Shown: positions 21,747 to 35,061, counted from the first letter of the stretch. The stretch: DNA of 64,000 nucleotides from Membranipora membranacea (GCA_914767715.1 OU612066.1:36554283-36618282); one strand, 5' to 3'. Notes: generated by a model not told the origin, from the letters alone. Program-made: numbers and translations.

Positions 21747-24088
21747 ATGGTGTCACAGGGATTCTGAAGCAAAGATGGACCGTATTCTTGGGTGATTTTA
21801 GTCACAATTGTTATCAGTCGTGTCGCTGGCATAACCTTTGTTGTTACAACAACTGGAGTTTTTGCTGATGAGTATCCTAGACTTTTCAATGTGGAGCAGG
21901 CTCAGACAAACATCATCCCATCAACCCTACTTGGCGTACTTATGTTCTCAGGTATGCACGATTTTCCAATATGTATTATATTTTATGTGAAAAATGAAAA
22001 ATCTGTTTTCAGCCAAACAAAATAATTATATTAGAGCACAGAATCTCACAGAAAATCTTAACTCTAAACTTTATATAAAAAAGATTTTCGTAAAACTGAT
22101 TTATTGTTTTTGATGGCAAGTTCGTTTTCAAGTTCAATTATAAAATAACAGCGATCTTGAGCTGCACTTGGTTATTCATAACCCCGCTTGAACTATTGGT
22201 ACCACTCATGGAAATATGTGCTTTATTCAACTCTAAATGACGACAATGATGATAAGAACTTCATATAGCTCAAAGATAACAAAATGCTACTTCAATCTCA
22301 GTATTGAAACCTGGGACAATCATGTTCAGAAACTTGTTGCGAAATTCAAGGAGTGAAATAAATGGCTAAGTGATGAGTTATTATTTTCAACTTGGATTTA
22401 AGTAAAAGGTCACTATTAAAAACTGTTTGTGGTTGGATAATTATTTTGGGATAACAGCTTCAATCAGTCAGATACTGAACTATATGTTCCCCCATATCCA
22501 TGAGTGGCAGCGGTAGTTCAAGCTTTAGTAACAATGTTCATCAATATCCTAATAGCAACATATTCTGTCATTGCATGCAAAATATTCAAAAAATGATTGT
22601 AGACTGACAACAAAAAGTACATGTGTATGTTTATATATATATGACAAGGTTACTATTAATGTATTTGCAACCTAACCTAACCTAACAATCATGCACGATA
22701 TTGTAAAATTGAATGAATCAGATTTTCACTCTTAGGTTTTTTGAATTTTACAGTTCCAGTCAGCACTATGATAATGAAGGTGATCGGAGTACGAAAAATA
22801 TCTTTGATTGGAACTTATCGGAATTATTCCCTCTTTGTTTGCAACAAAAATATGGCATCTGGTGATATCATACAGTATTGTTACAGGTGAGTACACATCG
22901 ATATATAATAATGGACTGTTTGTCTGTCATTGACTAACACAAGATGTGCCTCAGCGAAATACAAAGGTGGTCTTAGTATCCATTTAATGCGGGCACTGAA
23001 CATAGGAGACCATGAATTTGTCATGTTTCTTATATTAGCTATTAGCCATTAATTTATTTATATCTGTGACAAACTGCACTCAGAAAAAATATTATGCTCT
23101 GCGTATATTTCTATATCCAGGTCTCGGAATGAGCATGAGCATGGCAGCCACATTGGGGATAGTCCGCCATTACTTTGAGAAGCGTCAAGGTGCGGCCTTG
23201 GCATGTATAGGGCTTGGATCAGGATTGGGACAAGTTACCTACCCAGCAGTCGTTGCAATTATTCTCTCAAAGCTTGGTTACAGGCTGACGATGTTCTACA
23301 TGTCTCCAATATTCCTACTGAATATCCTACCACCTATACTGTTTGTGGAGCAGATACCCTTAGAAAGACCAAAGTCAGCCAAAGTGCTTTTTAAATCTTA
23401 TGTATGTTCATTCAAAAGATACATAACATCTTTCTTTTTACTCAATGCTTTTTTTGCTCGTGGAGCACAGATTGGCTCGTTAGTTTTATTATTCAGCCAT
23501 GTTTCTAACGGTATTGATAACCAAACTGCTGTTATAGCTTATACTATATTTGGGATTGGAGTTTTGATAAGTAACATAGTCCTTACCCTGTACCTGCTTA
23601 ACTTCAAACTTAATTGCTTCATTGCCCAAATTGTTCTTAATATTGTCGTAGGTATTTCTGCCTGTTTTATGGCTAGTTTCAACAATCGTTTAGTCTATTA
23701 TGTTGGTAATGCTGCGTTTGGTTTGGCACAGGGGGGAACTTTAGCTATAAGAGGGGGTCTGAGTATTCATATTTATCCTAAAGAAGCTGTAGATCACTCA
23801 TACGCTCTAAGTGAGGCAGTCAGTGGTATTGGGTCACTCATTTTCCCTTTAGTTGGTGGGTATTTGCAGAAGTTTTATGGTAGCAGTGCAGGCATGTATT
23901 TAGTCAGTGTCTTACCGATCGTTGGTGGTTTAGAATTAGTATTAGCCGCACTGATTAGGCCCCACTTTTGGATACCTTATCAGAAAAGAAAAAATATTGG
24001 TGTCCACACCCAGTCACAGGAACCTAAGGAGGTAGTCAAAACAGAGAATGTCTTCGCAGACAATGAAAAGGAGGATGTTAGCATTTGA
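21747..24088 (+). pseudogene. SLC16-type monocarboxylate transporter pseudogene (MCT copy B)
   Basis: Three exons matching intact copy C: 21747-21951, about 22755-22887 and 23121-24088. Exon 1 has the KDGPYSW first-helix signature but TGA replaces Trp7 (ATTCTGAAGC here, ATTTTGGAGC in copy A). Exon 2 lacks the 11 bases ATCATAACGCT present in copy C, which breaks the frame within the second or third helix. Exon 3 is fully open (about 320 residues). It carries the helix-5 MCT motif YFEKRQGAALACIGLGSGLG and the remaining helices, and ends in a charged C-tail with stop TGA at 24086-24088. A functional protein would be a plasma-membrane carrier of monocarboxylates or similar solutes. Two independent lesions make this copy non-functional unless an unseen alternative start and splice rescue part of it. 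Confidence 0.85.
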
Positions 24089-25206
24089 GGAGTTCAAACT
24101 ATCGACTCTGACAATGTGAGAAATTAATATTGAAGGAAAGACAGTGGTTCGATCTAAAGATTCTCTTGTTATCTCGGGGCGTCATTAACTAGGTCCAAAG
24201 GTTTTCAGGAATTGATTATTAGGTAACTTTGTAAAGAGCATTAGATCTCAGTATTCACCATTGTAATTATTTTTTCAATAAAGGCATCAGAAAACATTTT
24301 GATACACTGTAAAATTTTCTCTTCTCCATCAAAATGCAACAGAACAGCAAAAACCTTCTCAAAGTTACTCGAAGACAGTCGCAGTAAAACTTTCAAATTC
24401 CAAACACAATCTGACTTATGCAACCCATCCGTAATCATGCACATGTGAAAAATGCATGAATACGAGTTCGAATTGACAAGTCCACCAATGACCAACAAAA
24501 TATGCCAAAACCGAATGGAACTAATGCATTACTTATGATATGCGGGAAGTATATACTTAACACTGGGGGAGCAGGTCCGGTTTATGGCGGGTAATGTCAA
24601 AGATTTGACTGAACTTGACCACCGCCAGTATTGAAAATAGCCAGTACATTACAGTCTACTGCATTGAGAATAGCATGTACCCGGATGAAAAGAGGCGCAC
24701 TGTCAAACCATGGACCACACTGGAACAATCACTCCCCACCCTTTCTCTTCGCTGATTAAATCCTTTCATTCTCATCAGCCATCAACTTAAACCACTGCTG
24801 CCACACAGCCAAATTTGTGCTTATAAAATTCTGTATAGCTCAAAACTAATAAAATGAGGCTGCATTCTCAGCATTGTCACCTAATGAGCAAATAATTTGC
24901 CCAAACTGATCGTCAAAATTAGGCTATGAAATTAATTATCTACCGGCAGGGTGACGTAGCTACCATCTTACTAGTGCATACTGTACACGTCATAAGCTGG
25001 CGCGTAGATTTCATGCCCTGATTTTGAAGATCAGTCTGTGCAAATTATTTTCCCGTTAGGTGATAATTAGGAGATTTAAGTCTCAATTAATTATCTTGGA
25101 GCTATGCAGAATTCAATGAGCACAAATTTGCATGAGTGGCAGCAGTAGTTTAAGCAGACTTGCCAAACTAAATTTTTCAAAATGCTTACAAAAATTTGCA
25201 AAATGC
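24089..25206. other. Intergenic
   Basis: Downstream flank of MCT copy B. No exon-like structure. TTAACACTGG at about 24557 followed by agcaggtc resembles one end of the small TTAA MITE at 34919. I did not find a matching second end nearby. Confidence 0.5.
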
Positions 25207-25210
25207 TTAA

Positions 25211-28200
25211 AGGGATCGTTGCGTCAGAATTGTGCTATTCCATAAAACCACTAGAAGAGGCAGCAATAATTTAGAAATGCACTTCTCGTTACTTATGAGA
25301 AACAAAATAATTTGAAATTGAGTTGTAATTAAAAATTTAATTAGTCGGTTATTAAAAAAAATATATGGCAAGTCTGATACTTTTCCAGGCAGGTCTGAAC
25401 TGGATTCCCCAAAGCTATAGTTGTTGTTGTTACATTGCCATGGTAACACCTGAATGATTCGGCTTCAATCCAAACATTGTGATGTGACACAATGTTTGCT
25501 GCAGACCACAAATGTTCATAGGGAACTCTGATCATACCAAAAGGCTAATATGACATACACCAGTGTTATAGTTTATATTACCCACAGATTGTTTCTATCA
25601 ACAATTATTCAACATACATCCTTCACTGATGATAAAATGACGAATAGTGTGTCTTGTTCATAGCTTGAAAGCTATTGCAACCATCCTAGGCAAGTGTTTG
25701 TATAACTGTAATAAACTTATTTTCATAATAATGATACATTTAGATAAAGAAACAACTGCTTCTCAGACAGTGAGTTCGATGATTTGAATACCATACAGTT
25801 ACAAAACTACGAACTGACTCAGATCTGACTCAGATCTTGGTTAAACACAAACAATTACTTAGCTGGTTCGATGACTCAATGACCAACGCTGCTCTTATTT
25901 TACCAACATCTAATGCTAGGGCTTGTGAAAAGAGTTGTTATCCATTCTGGATCACTGATAAATAATACGCAAGGTGAAATGGAACGTGATTAACCTAATC
26001 CAAAGATTATAAATATTCTGTCAGGCAAGATTGCATTGTGGTCAAAATAAAATAAGCCCCCAACAACAGCCTGTTTATTTATTTTAGCACTATGTTGTGA
26101 AATTGTTTGGAATACAGATATATTTGTATAACATGCTAGTTCATAGATCGCAAAGATGCCAAGGAAGTTCTTATGCTGAGCTGATTATGGCTAGGAGGTC
26201 CAACATCGCTGATTCAAGGTTAAGTGATGGTGAGGGCGATGATTATGCTCTGGGGCGGCTATAGAGGCTTCCATCAAATAATGATCAGTGAATCAAAGGC
26301 AATATTTCTCCTGGATGGAGTGGCGAACAGCCAGCGCAACCTGGAGAGTTAGCTGCTGCGCAGTCGAGGCAAGACCGAGATCGTTTGAGCAGTATACTAC
26401 AGCTGTATACTGGTGTCTCTGTAATGGTTGCTGAGTGCCAGGGATGTTTGCCAAAAATCCTTCAAAGTAAGCTGCTGCCAGGAGTCTGAAGAAATAAAGG
26501 CAATGTGTGCTGAGAATGGCTGTGATGCTAAACACACCATTGCATGATAGATGATAAACAATTCAAACACCTAAAAAAATTGTTGTTATGAGTGCAAGTT
26601 AATCAGGGACTGGGTTGCATGTTGGTCAGTTGTTTTACGCATTCTGATAACGAACCCAAACAATCTCATATCATTGAGTGGAAAAAAACAATATTTCTAA
26701 ATTCTTGGAAAACGTGCAATCACACAGTAGCTACAGACTCTCAATATATCAAACAGCTTCGATATTGGGATGATCGCATTAGCCTCATCTGTTGGGTGGC
26801 CTAGTTTGCTAAAATAGAGTTGTGTAAAGTAATTCACATTTTGACGATGATTACTTAACATCGTCTGGGACTATTCTGCAATATTGCTACAGTTTACTCA
26901 ACCAAAATTTAGGTTGTAATATTTTCTAGTTTGCCAAATCCATGAAAAAATACTCACTATTTTGCGAAATCTGGGAAGCTGAGATGCTGACCCAGATTGT
27001 ATATCCTGGTCTTGCATCTCTTCTGGAAACCACTCATCATCTGCAAGAATATCGGAGACTGTATCACCTGTGTCAGATTCTGGTTCAGAACACCCATCCT
27101 CTATAATAATTAATTCCTATCATCATATCAAAAGAGACATTACAGTTTCAAAGACGCTGTAATTTTCCATAGTTGCTTTCAATTCATCATGACCTTCTTT
27201 CCGTTGGTTGTGCAATCATGTTGCTGCATAGAAATGAATTATAAATACACACCCAGTGCACCCTATAGAGACTAAAACAAACAAAACGGCATCATTTTCT
27301 TATGGCAGATAAAATTTACTATTACGGATAATAGTGTCAAAGATACTAATTGATATGTTAGCTCAAGATGAAGACCACTAAGATAACACCATGTCAAAAC
27401 ATGACAAACGAAATTTTGATTCACGCTACCAAATTTTCTTTACAAATCGATCGGAGCAGAGTACAATCATGGGTAGCACATAAATTATGATTCGTACCTG
27501 TAAAAGATGCCTGCGCAATGGAACTTGAATATGGAGAGAGAATATCTCTTACAATCCGTCTTGAGGCCCTAGTACTACCGCTGCCTTCCTCAGGCACTGC
27601 TGGCTCAGGGTTTCGAAGGGTTTACCAGCTCGGGGAATAGCATCTTTTTTTAACTTCCAATTAATCAAAAATGAACCAGAATTCAGAAAATGTGATAAAA
27701 GCAATCATAATATAGTCTTGTCTGTTCGAAAGCGCACAATACACAGGCATACCTGATGCCATTTCATATAATGTGATCAAAGTGACTGTTTTTTGCATGA
27801 TAATGCAACACAAGTAGAAATCAGCGCTTTTGTGCTCAAAACACAGCATTAATAGATTGTATTTTAGACGAAAATATGGAAAATAATATACAAGTATTGT
27901 AAATTATGATTAACACTTACGGAAGTGGCTTTTATCCAAAGAGTTGAGAGTTTACATAGGCGTCCTTGCTGTCACGACCCACTGCAATGCATCTGTTTGG
28001 CATACCTACACAAAAAAACACAGTGATGGATGAAAAATAAATGGAAGACCACATCTTGAGTCCGGGATGCTGTTTGCTTTACCGTCATTTGTTGTTCCAC
28101 CCATCAAAAACTATAAATAGCTACTTTTACTGGTCAAGTTTGCATTTTTACTGGATTGATTGCAGAGCAGCACCGATTGTATCATAAACACAATACCAAT

Positions 28201-29037
28201 GTGTCATACTTCTCGACAAAAAATAATTCTATCTACCATATCAAATATTATTTTCAATACATACTTGAGTATAGGTTGGCTGCTGCTCTGTCGATGTGTT
28301 TATCCTAATGCAGAATAAGAGTATAAACAGGTCCGGAAGGAAGCCTATTATCATGCGTATAATATCCTTCTATGTATGCTGACAGCTTTTGACATCTTAC
28401 CTGCTTGGCTTGAACAAGGCCTTCCAAATATATCATCAATTATCGGATTGAAAGTAGTGCATCATATCACGCTGGTTGACTATTTGTTGTTGACCTAGCC
28501 TTTGAAAAATCACTTGAGAAATTTGCCGGCTCATCGATAGATATAGTGTCGTATTTACTATCTAATACCTTTCATTACCTAAACAGACTATAAAACTGCG
28601 TATCAATAGACAAACACAAAATACTAACATGTCATTGGCTAATCCAAAGACCATGCTGTGAAAGCAACCGAATTACCTAGTATATTCATGAGCAATACCA
28701 AAACAATGTTCCATTGGGTCACTCAAAAAATGAAGTTTAGCAAAAATTTTTACTTCTAGATGATAGACAATGTTTCAATTAGTGGACACAGAAGATCATT
28801 TGGAGAAATCCCACTTAGTTTGCGAGATATGACAATTTGTATGAATTCAATAACATCACTATAATGCATGAATAGCCATTGTTATTACTGCCTTGAGTCA
28901 TGAGCAATAATATAAGGACCCTCCTACGTCACAGGGTCATTAACCAGACATATCACTTGGGTTAAATAGAAAGCCATGGGCAATAACTATCTACTGCCCA
29001 ATCCTTGGTACAGGGAATTTCTGACGCAACGATCCCT
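25211..29037. mobile_element. 3827-bp TTAA-flanked inverted-repeat transposon, piggyBac-like
   Basis: Perfect 19-bp terminal inverted repeats AGGGATCGTTGCGTCAGAA (25211-25229 and, complemented, 29019-29037). TTAA lies immediately outside both ends (25207-25210, 29038-29041). TTAA target use is the hallmark of piggyBac-type elements. No transposase-length frame survives. On the minus strand, an exon-like acidic segment near 26970-27105 (SDILADDEWFPEEMQDQD) and another near 27500-27600 (RASRRIVRDIL) could be remnants of a transposase N-terminus, but I do not see the DDD catalytic core. The element is probably a decayed or non-autonomous copy. A Tc1/mariner reading with TA duplication is less likely because T and A flank the TA on both sides. 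Confidence 0.8.
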
Positions 29038-29041
29038 TTAA

Positions 29042-29882
29042 AATGCTTACAAACTCCAGGGCGCCTTATATGACCAGAAATTGCCTCAACATTTTTTTCT
29101 AATCACAGAACAAGGCTCTTCTCAGTAGCATTGGAATGCGAATTGCACAACACCAACCTTTGAGCTTGAATAATCATTAACATAATTGCAAAATTTTAGT
29201 AGTCTCCGGAAGAGCTCTTCCCAATCTGCTTGCAAATAGTCAGCAATTTCTGTCTAAATAAAGCTCTTGTCTTGTCCCAGCCCTTCCGTTGGACCTTTAC
29301 ATCACATTTTATGAAAACCATGTTTTTAAGCTTACGGAGTCTGTGATGGTTCAGTTCCATGTTTACGAACGAACTGCATCCGACCTATTATCCAATTCCG
29401 CTTTTTATGCATATATAAGGGTTGTAAAACATGTAGTAATGCGTATTAATGAATTGCAATTGTGCTTAGTCTGTATGTATTTGGTGTGGCATCTCACCAT
29501 CAGATGAACAAGTTTTTTAAATATCAAAAAAAGAATCACTAATGCTAAGACAAATTACACTTCAAAATAAGAAAGTGTTGGAGTATACTGTAATATGTAA
29601 TCTTACAATGGATTTGGCATGAGTCTAATAAACACTGGGCAAGAAATCTGAGTTATCCCACCCCAACAAGGAGGTGGGCAACTTTGTTACTCTCATGAAG
29701 AAAATTTGAAAGCTGACTCATGTAAGCAGGGAGAATGAATTCAATTCTCCTTGATTTAAGACTTGAACACAGGTAAAAAGTCCCTATCAAATAAACACAA
29801 CGGTTTTCTGTTGCCAATACCAGAGTTTTAGACTAATTAATTCTGTGAGAGCAGTGACCAACCTCAAGACATCGACATTATA
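29042..29882. other. Intergenic
   Basis: No gene recognised. Sequence at about 29630-29690 (acactgggcaagaaatctgagttatccca...ggaggtgggcaac) resembles the 143-bp MITE at 34919-35061, again without a clear second end. Confidence 0.5.
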
Positions 29883-32800
29883 GTGAAAGCTGTCTGCAAA
29901 GACACACTTATGGAAATAGATAGACACTCTTCCTTGAAGCGTAATAAAAGGTCAGCTATGGTCGATTGTACTGAAATTGATGCTTGTACTGAAAAGATGC
30001 AGGCTGAGAAATATTGTCATGATATGCCAGGTTGTTCATATTGGGCAACGGAAAATGATAGTATGCCACGATCATCCACTCATCAATCGGCTAGTAGTCT
30101 ACTAGCCAACACAGCTCATTGTGATACAACTAACCAGCACTCACCGACAAAAATCCCACAATTGAAGCCATTCAATTACAACTGTTGACTGCACTGGAAA
30201 GAATTAATAACTTGGAACGAAAAGTCAACATAATTACTAGCGAGAACTCCTCCAGCTTGAAGAAAGAGGTAGAACAATTCAAAACACAGCAATCTAATAT
30301 TCCCAAGTTGTCTCAATCAGTAACTGCTAACAAGGTGACATTTGCTCAGTTAGCACAAGCAATGAAAAAGCAAAACTCTGTTAAACCGATGCAAAAGCAT
30401 GATAGACATAACCGTACCATCACATCCAAATCACAAAAGAATATCGTAATAACTGTTGAAAGAGAGGGTGATATCGTCAAGAATGATGATGACATCAGAA
30501 AAGCTATAGGCGGACTTGACAGCGACATTACTAGCTGCTGCAAAAGGTTCTGTGTGCATTTCAGCGAAGAAAGAATGGTAGATACTGCCATCACCAAATG
30601 GTCACCAAACATATTCGGACAATCTTCGGTTAGAAAACCTATCCGACAGTCCTAGGCCGTATCGGTTGGAGTTATCAAAGGTGTTCCTTTTTTCGTTGAT
30701 GAGGCTGACACTGTGAGGGACCTCGAACAGGGAGGATTTGTTGAAACTACGGTGTCAAGAATAACTAAGTTTAAAAATCCTACAAGATCTGTCAGGGTAT
30801 ACTTTGAATCTCCCGAACTTCTACAAAAAGCCATGAAAGATAGAGTGCGCTCTAATAACCTTACTTTCGTGGTTGATGAGTACAACATGCCATCTGTCAT
30901 TAGAAGCTACAACTGCCATGGATACAAGCACAAAGCATCATCTTGCCCCAATCAAAAAGCCTGTTTCAACTGTGGTGGTGCGTACCATGGCGATCAATGT
31001 TCTGAGGTCCCTAATTGTATCAACTGTAAGGGAGATCATCGAGCGTCATCCATAACTTGCCCAGTATATCTGAAATTACCTCACGCAATGCTCTCTAGAT
31101 CTGTTCATGCAACTGAGTCTTCACCCTCAAGTTCCGATTGACTAGAGAATTACAACACAAACAACAATGTGTCCGAAAACTGCGTTCTTCCTGCAATATA
31201 CATCCATAATATCAGATCACTAAATATAGAGAAGTATAATGATATAAAAGTTCTGGCGAAGCACTAGGATCTTATATTTCTGACTGAATCTTGGCTTACA
31301 TACATGCCATCGAGCCAACAGTGCAGAAGCTATGTACATATTCTGACCGATCTGTATCTGCCTACTGGTTTATGATTCACCAAGCAAATATGCCAATTTT
31401 GTTATATTTGCTGTAATTTACCACCCCCAGGTTTGCTGAAATTGTCAAAGAATGGGACAGTGGACCACATTATATCCACTGTTTCCAAACTACTGCATAA
31501 GCACTCATCAGCAAATTTATTCATCTGTGGAGATTTTAACGACCTGGATACTGAGTCAATAACAAACATTATCCCTGTTCAACAGATAGTGAAATTCCCT
31601 ACTCGATATGACAGTTGTTTAGATCTCATATTCACAGATTTTGCTGAGTACGATGAAACGGGTTGTGTGTCTTTGCCACCAATTTTGACTAACGATCACT
31701 GTGCCATTTCTGTGCCTTCGGTAAATAGTAATAGAGCTCCGAATTACAAAACCATAAGAAAACGCAACATCACTCCTGCCTCGAAAGTAGCTGTAACAAG
31801 AGAGTTGTCCTCCCTCTCATGGTCAAATCTATTCAATGCAAACACAGCTGATGAGAAGGTTGATATCCTTCACAACACTATCAATAGTATACTAGAGAAA
31901 CATTGTCCAGTTAGGAGCGTGCGCGTTCCTTCTGGGAAACCGGTATTAACATCACCACTAATCCGCCAACTTCAGTGTGCTAAACAGAGAGCTCATAAGA
32001 AAAACAACCCAACCTGGAAATTCTTGGCCAAGATGCTGTCACCACAACTTAAACAACAACTGGCTAAGCAGACTTCGGATAATGTGATAAGACTGTTCAA
32101 GGTAGCAAAAGCTGGTGGAAAAACCTCAAACAGCTCACTGGAGACTGGCACAATGCATGTCCTGCACCGTTCATATCGATGAAGGGTAACTGGCTGTCCC
32201 ACTCTCAGTTTGTAGAACAGTTAAACACCTATTACCTCGATGGACATCAATGCTATGTGCCCATATACCCTTCTTTACCTGATGATACTGTTTCTGTCTC
32301 TGTTAATGGAATGGAAGTCTTCAAACATCTTAGAGGTATAAACACTCACAAGTCTACTAATAGAGAGGATTATCCTAGCTGGGTAACCAAAAACAACGCA
32401 CATCATAAGTGCTCATGTTGACTCTGTAATAAGTAAGTTAAGGCCAGCTGTGCATGCCATTATTCGGCTCAGGAAAGTTGGGGTCTCCACGTCTAATCTG
32501 GTCACACTTTATAGATCGAGAGTTCTGTCAGTGATCTCGTACGCAGCACCAAGTTGCTTCCCATACTTATCGAAAGTGGACAAGGAGATTCTTGAAAGAC
32601 TACAGAAGTTATGTCTCAGGGTTATTTTTCTATGGTTAGAACATTATGATGAGCGTCTTGCAGCATTAAATTTAACAGAACTAAGTGTTTATCTGGACAT
32701 ATGCTGCCTAAAGTATGTCAATAATGTGAGAAAAACACCAGCCATCCACATCACCATCATCTACATCACCTAGCAACAAATGACAGGCACCATCATAAAA

Positions 32801-32945
32801 CCACGACCCTCCCTAAATCCAATACTGCTCTTTGCAGAAAAAGCCTTTTTTATAAATTCTCATAAATACGTCAATGCCTTCTTATTGCTTCTTTTATTTT
32901 TTGTTTTCACATGGTCTTATTTGCTTCATGCATTGATCAGTGGTT
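29883..32945 (+). mobile_element. CR1/Jockey-like LINE lacking the reverse-transcriptase core
   Basis: ORF1 remains run from 29883 to 31141 with several frame breaks. They end in three CCHC-type zinc knuckles, the last two being CFNCGGAYHGDQC and CINCKGDHRASSITC. An AP-endonuclease fragment follows (31433-32182) with CGDFNDLD, DSCLDLIFTDF and LTNDHC. The pre-RT region (32179-32400) ends with a motif-1-like INTHKSTNREDYPSW. The sequence then jumps near 32400 to the post-RT C-terminal domain (SKLRPAVHAI, VISYAAPSCFPYL, YDERLAALNL, to 32773), with no palm or YADD box between. The 3' untranslated part to about 32945 matches a solo fragment at 55312. The element is dead. Confidence 0.85.
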
Positions 32946-33851
32946 AATAAAGTCCCAGGGGCCCATGATTTAAACAGACCTCTAGCCCTCCTCCTCCAAT
33001 TGAGATGGTTCCACATGTTAATATTATTTCTTAATCTTATTGTAGACTGGAATATGAGGTTTCCAGTATGCGCTTGATGCAGCTGCCATTCAGTATCCAT
33101 GATATAGCTATGATTTTCTCACTATCTGATGGGCTCTCATGATGACAGAGGTGTCTTGCGGGTATATGAATTGGTGCATTTTGGGTGTGGTTGATAATTG
33201 AATGGGACTACCATCAGAGTTTTAGCACTAAAACTGGATGTAACAATATCAAATTTGAAAGGGCGATTAGGGAGCAAGTTTGTCATTCCGAAAGACCATA
33301 TGAGCAAGGGTTGAGGACATAGTGTAAACAATGATTCACCTGGAGAAGCTTCACTCGTTTCAATAGATCGGTTGACTTCCTCATTTTCGGTGGTTCGCTC
33401 AGCAATAGACAACATGATTACATTTTTTGCAGTTTTATATACTAGTACTATATACTCCTGCATTCAAGATGAAAAGTTGATAGACATACTTTTGAGCTGC
33501 CCTTCTAAAGTTTTCATCTCTCCATTTGTGTATTCTTCAACACAAGCAGCATTTAATGTTAAGTTAACCAGGCTTTATCTGGAGAACCATTTATTAAAGT
33601 TCATGATTCTCTCATACTTAATATCTGCACATTTCCTACGCAGCTGCATATGAAAAAAGAGAGAGGAGTAGTGTAGAGGGGAAAACTCTCAGTGGGCTGT
33701 TGTGGCAATGATCTATCCATACTCTGCTCATCATAATTTTGGGAAGCAGGATCGAACATGCACTGTGCATCTTTGAGATTAATTATGTAGCTGACGTTTC
33801 ATCTAAACTTAATTCCAAAGTACGGCACTCATGCGTTTCTTATTATTGCAG
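32946..33851. other. Intergenic or intronic
   Basis: Open frames on both strands at 33137-33653 overlap each other and resemble nothing known to me. No convincing gene. Confidence 0.4.
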
Positions 33852-33966
33852 GTATCGAAATATGATGGCCTATGACAAGGTTGATGAATTTGGAAGAGAG
33901 TTAAAAAAGCGAGCAGATGAACACAGTGCACAGACAACAAAGGTTGAAGATGGACAGATCCCATGA
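33852..33966 (+). CDS. Candidate terminal coding exon, unknown gene
   Basis: After a good acceptor (cttattattgcag|G), a 38-codon frame runs to TGA at 33964-33966. It encodes a charged, helical-looking peptide with YRNMMAYDKVDEFGRELKKR and KVEDGQIP at the end. Composition fits a cytoplasmic C-tail, for example of a membrane protein. I could not find the upstream exons, so it may be an orphan exon or chance. Confidence 0.3.
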
Positions 33967-34499
33967 TGTTCTAACAGGATTTGAAGCAAGGTCCATTGAA
34001 ATGCGTTTTAGATGTATGTCTATAAGGGGTTTTTATTATTGGCTTTACAGGGTAGTCTAGAATATATATATATATATGTGCACTAAACTTTATTTTAATG
34101 TTGTAGTATTCTGTTACTCATGACAACCAACCATGGTGGTGGCACAGTTTATTGTAAAACACACTTCTTGTCAGAAAAGCAAAATCATTTGCCTCAATAT
34201 GATAGCTGCTATATTTTTCACTGACAAACTCTATAACTGTTTTGAGAATATGGTATATTTTAGAAAGAAACAAAGGACCTCTAACATTAATGCTGATGTC
34301 ACAACAATCGAGCAAAAAATAAATATATGAAATTTATAAAAAAAAATATATTTGTAATGCCTCTTAATCTAGGTGATATCTCAAACTTTGATACCTAGTA
34401 CTCACAACAGGGTTGCAACTCCTTAACTTCCACCTCAAATAATAAATGACCTGTTGACAGCTTAAGAAATCCTCAGGCCAATCAATGATTTCTAGTTAA
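33967..34499. other. Intergenic
   Basis: AT-rich, with a short TA microsatellite at about 34062-34078. No gene seen. Confidence 0.5.
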
Positions 34500-34504
34500 C
34501 TGGA

Positions 34505-34880
34505 GTGATTTGATTTGTAACTTCGAGTTGATTCGAGTAATCCTCCAAATCTTGCGTTGAGACTACAATCAACATTTTAGCAGTAGGTTGTAATTTCCCC
34601 CTTGTAGCTTTTAGTTAATTTAAGTAAACCTGCTCCAAATCTTTCGTTGTGTCTAACATCAACATTTTCGAGGGAGGTCTGGGTACTATATTTTATAGTT
34701 AATTTGAGTACACGTGCTCCAAATCTTTCGTTGAGACTAAAATTAATATTTTAGCAGTAGGTCTTAGTTTCCCCCTTATAGCTTCTAGTAAATTTGAGTA
34801 AACCTGCTCCAAATCCTTCGTTGGGTCTAAAATAGACATTTTAGCAAGACGTCTATCCTTTTCTGTGTCTTCCTGAGAGT
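34505..34880 (+). repeat. About 90-110-bp diverged tandem repeat, 3-4 copies
   Basis: Units share ctccaaatctttcgttgag, aacattttagcagtaggt and the spacer tttcccccttatagcttcta. They recur near 34540, 34635, 34718 and 34807, and differ by substitutions and small indels. Non-coding. Confidence 0.8.
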
Positions 34881-34918
34881 CTGAAAAAAACTATACAAAT
34901 CTTTTGATGAGGTTAAAA

Positions 34919-35061
34919 TTAACACTGGGATAGCAGGTCTGAGTTATCCTGCCCCAATAAGGAGGCAGGCAACTCCCGTTCGCTTCTATGGTAGACCAAT
35001 CGGGAGGCTCATAAACCTCTTTTCTAATTGGTCAGCAAAAACCTGCTCTCTCTAGTGTTAA
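34919..35061. mobile_element. 143-bp TTAA-bounded MITE
   Basis: The ends are TTAACACT...AGCAGGT at 34919-34938 and the imperfect complement ACCTGCT...AGTGTTAA ending at 35061, so TTAA is found at both borders as in the piggyBac-like elements. Its interior contains a smaller hairpin (ctgccccaataaggaggcag). Partial relatives occur near 24557 and 29630. Confidence 0.65.

Larger units (their letters stand above)
18172..22375. repeat. Right arm of large inverted duplication
   Basis: Reverse-complement partner of the left arm (4915-14122). It keeps the uninterrupted structure at the two points where the left arm carries insertions, and it retains about 0.9 kb with GNAT exon 3 that the left arm lost. 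It contains a full-length GNAT gene with one stop codon on the minus strand. On the plus strand it holds MCT copy B exon 1 and part of its intron 1. The two genes are divergent, with 1.4 kb between their start codons. Confidence 0.9.

Noticed and set aside
22668-22690. cctaacctaacctaac resembling interstitial telomere repeat
   Set aside because: Only about three CCTAA-type units; too short to call telomeric.
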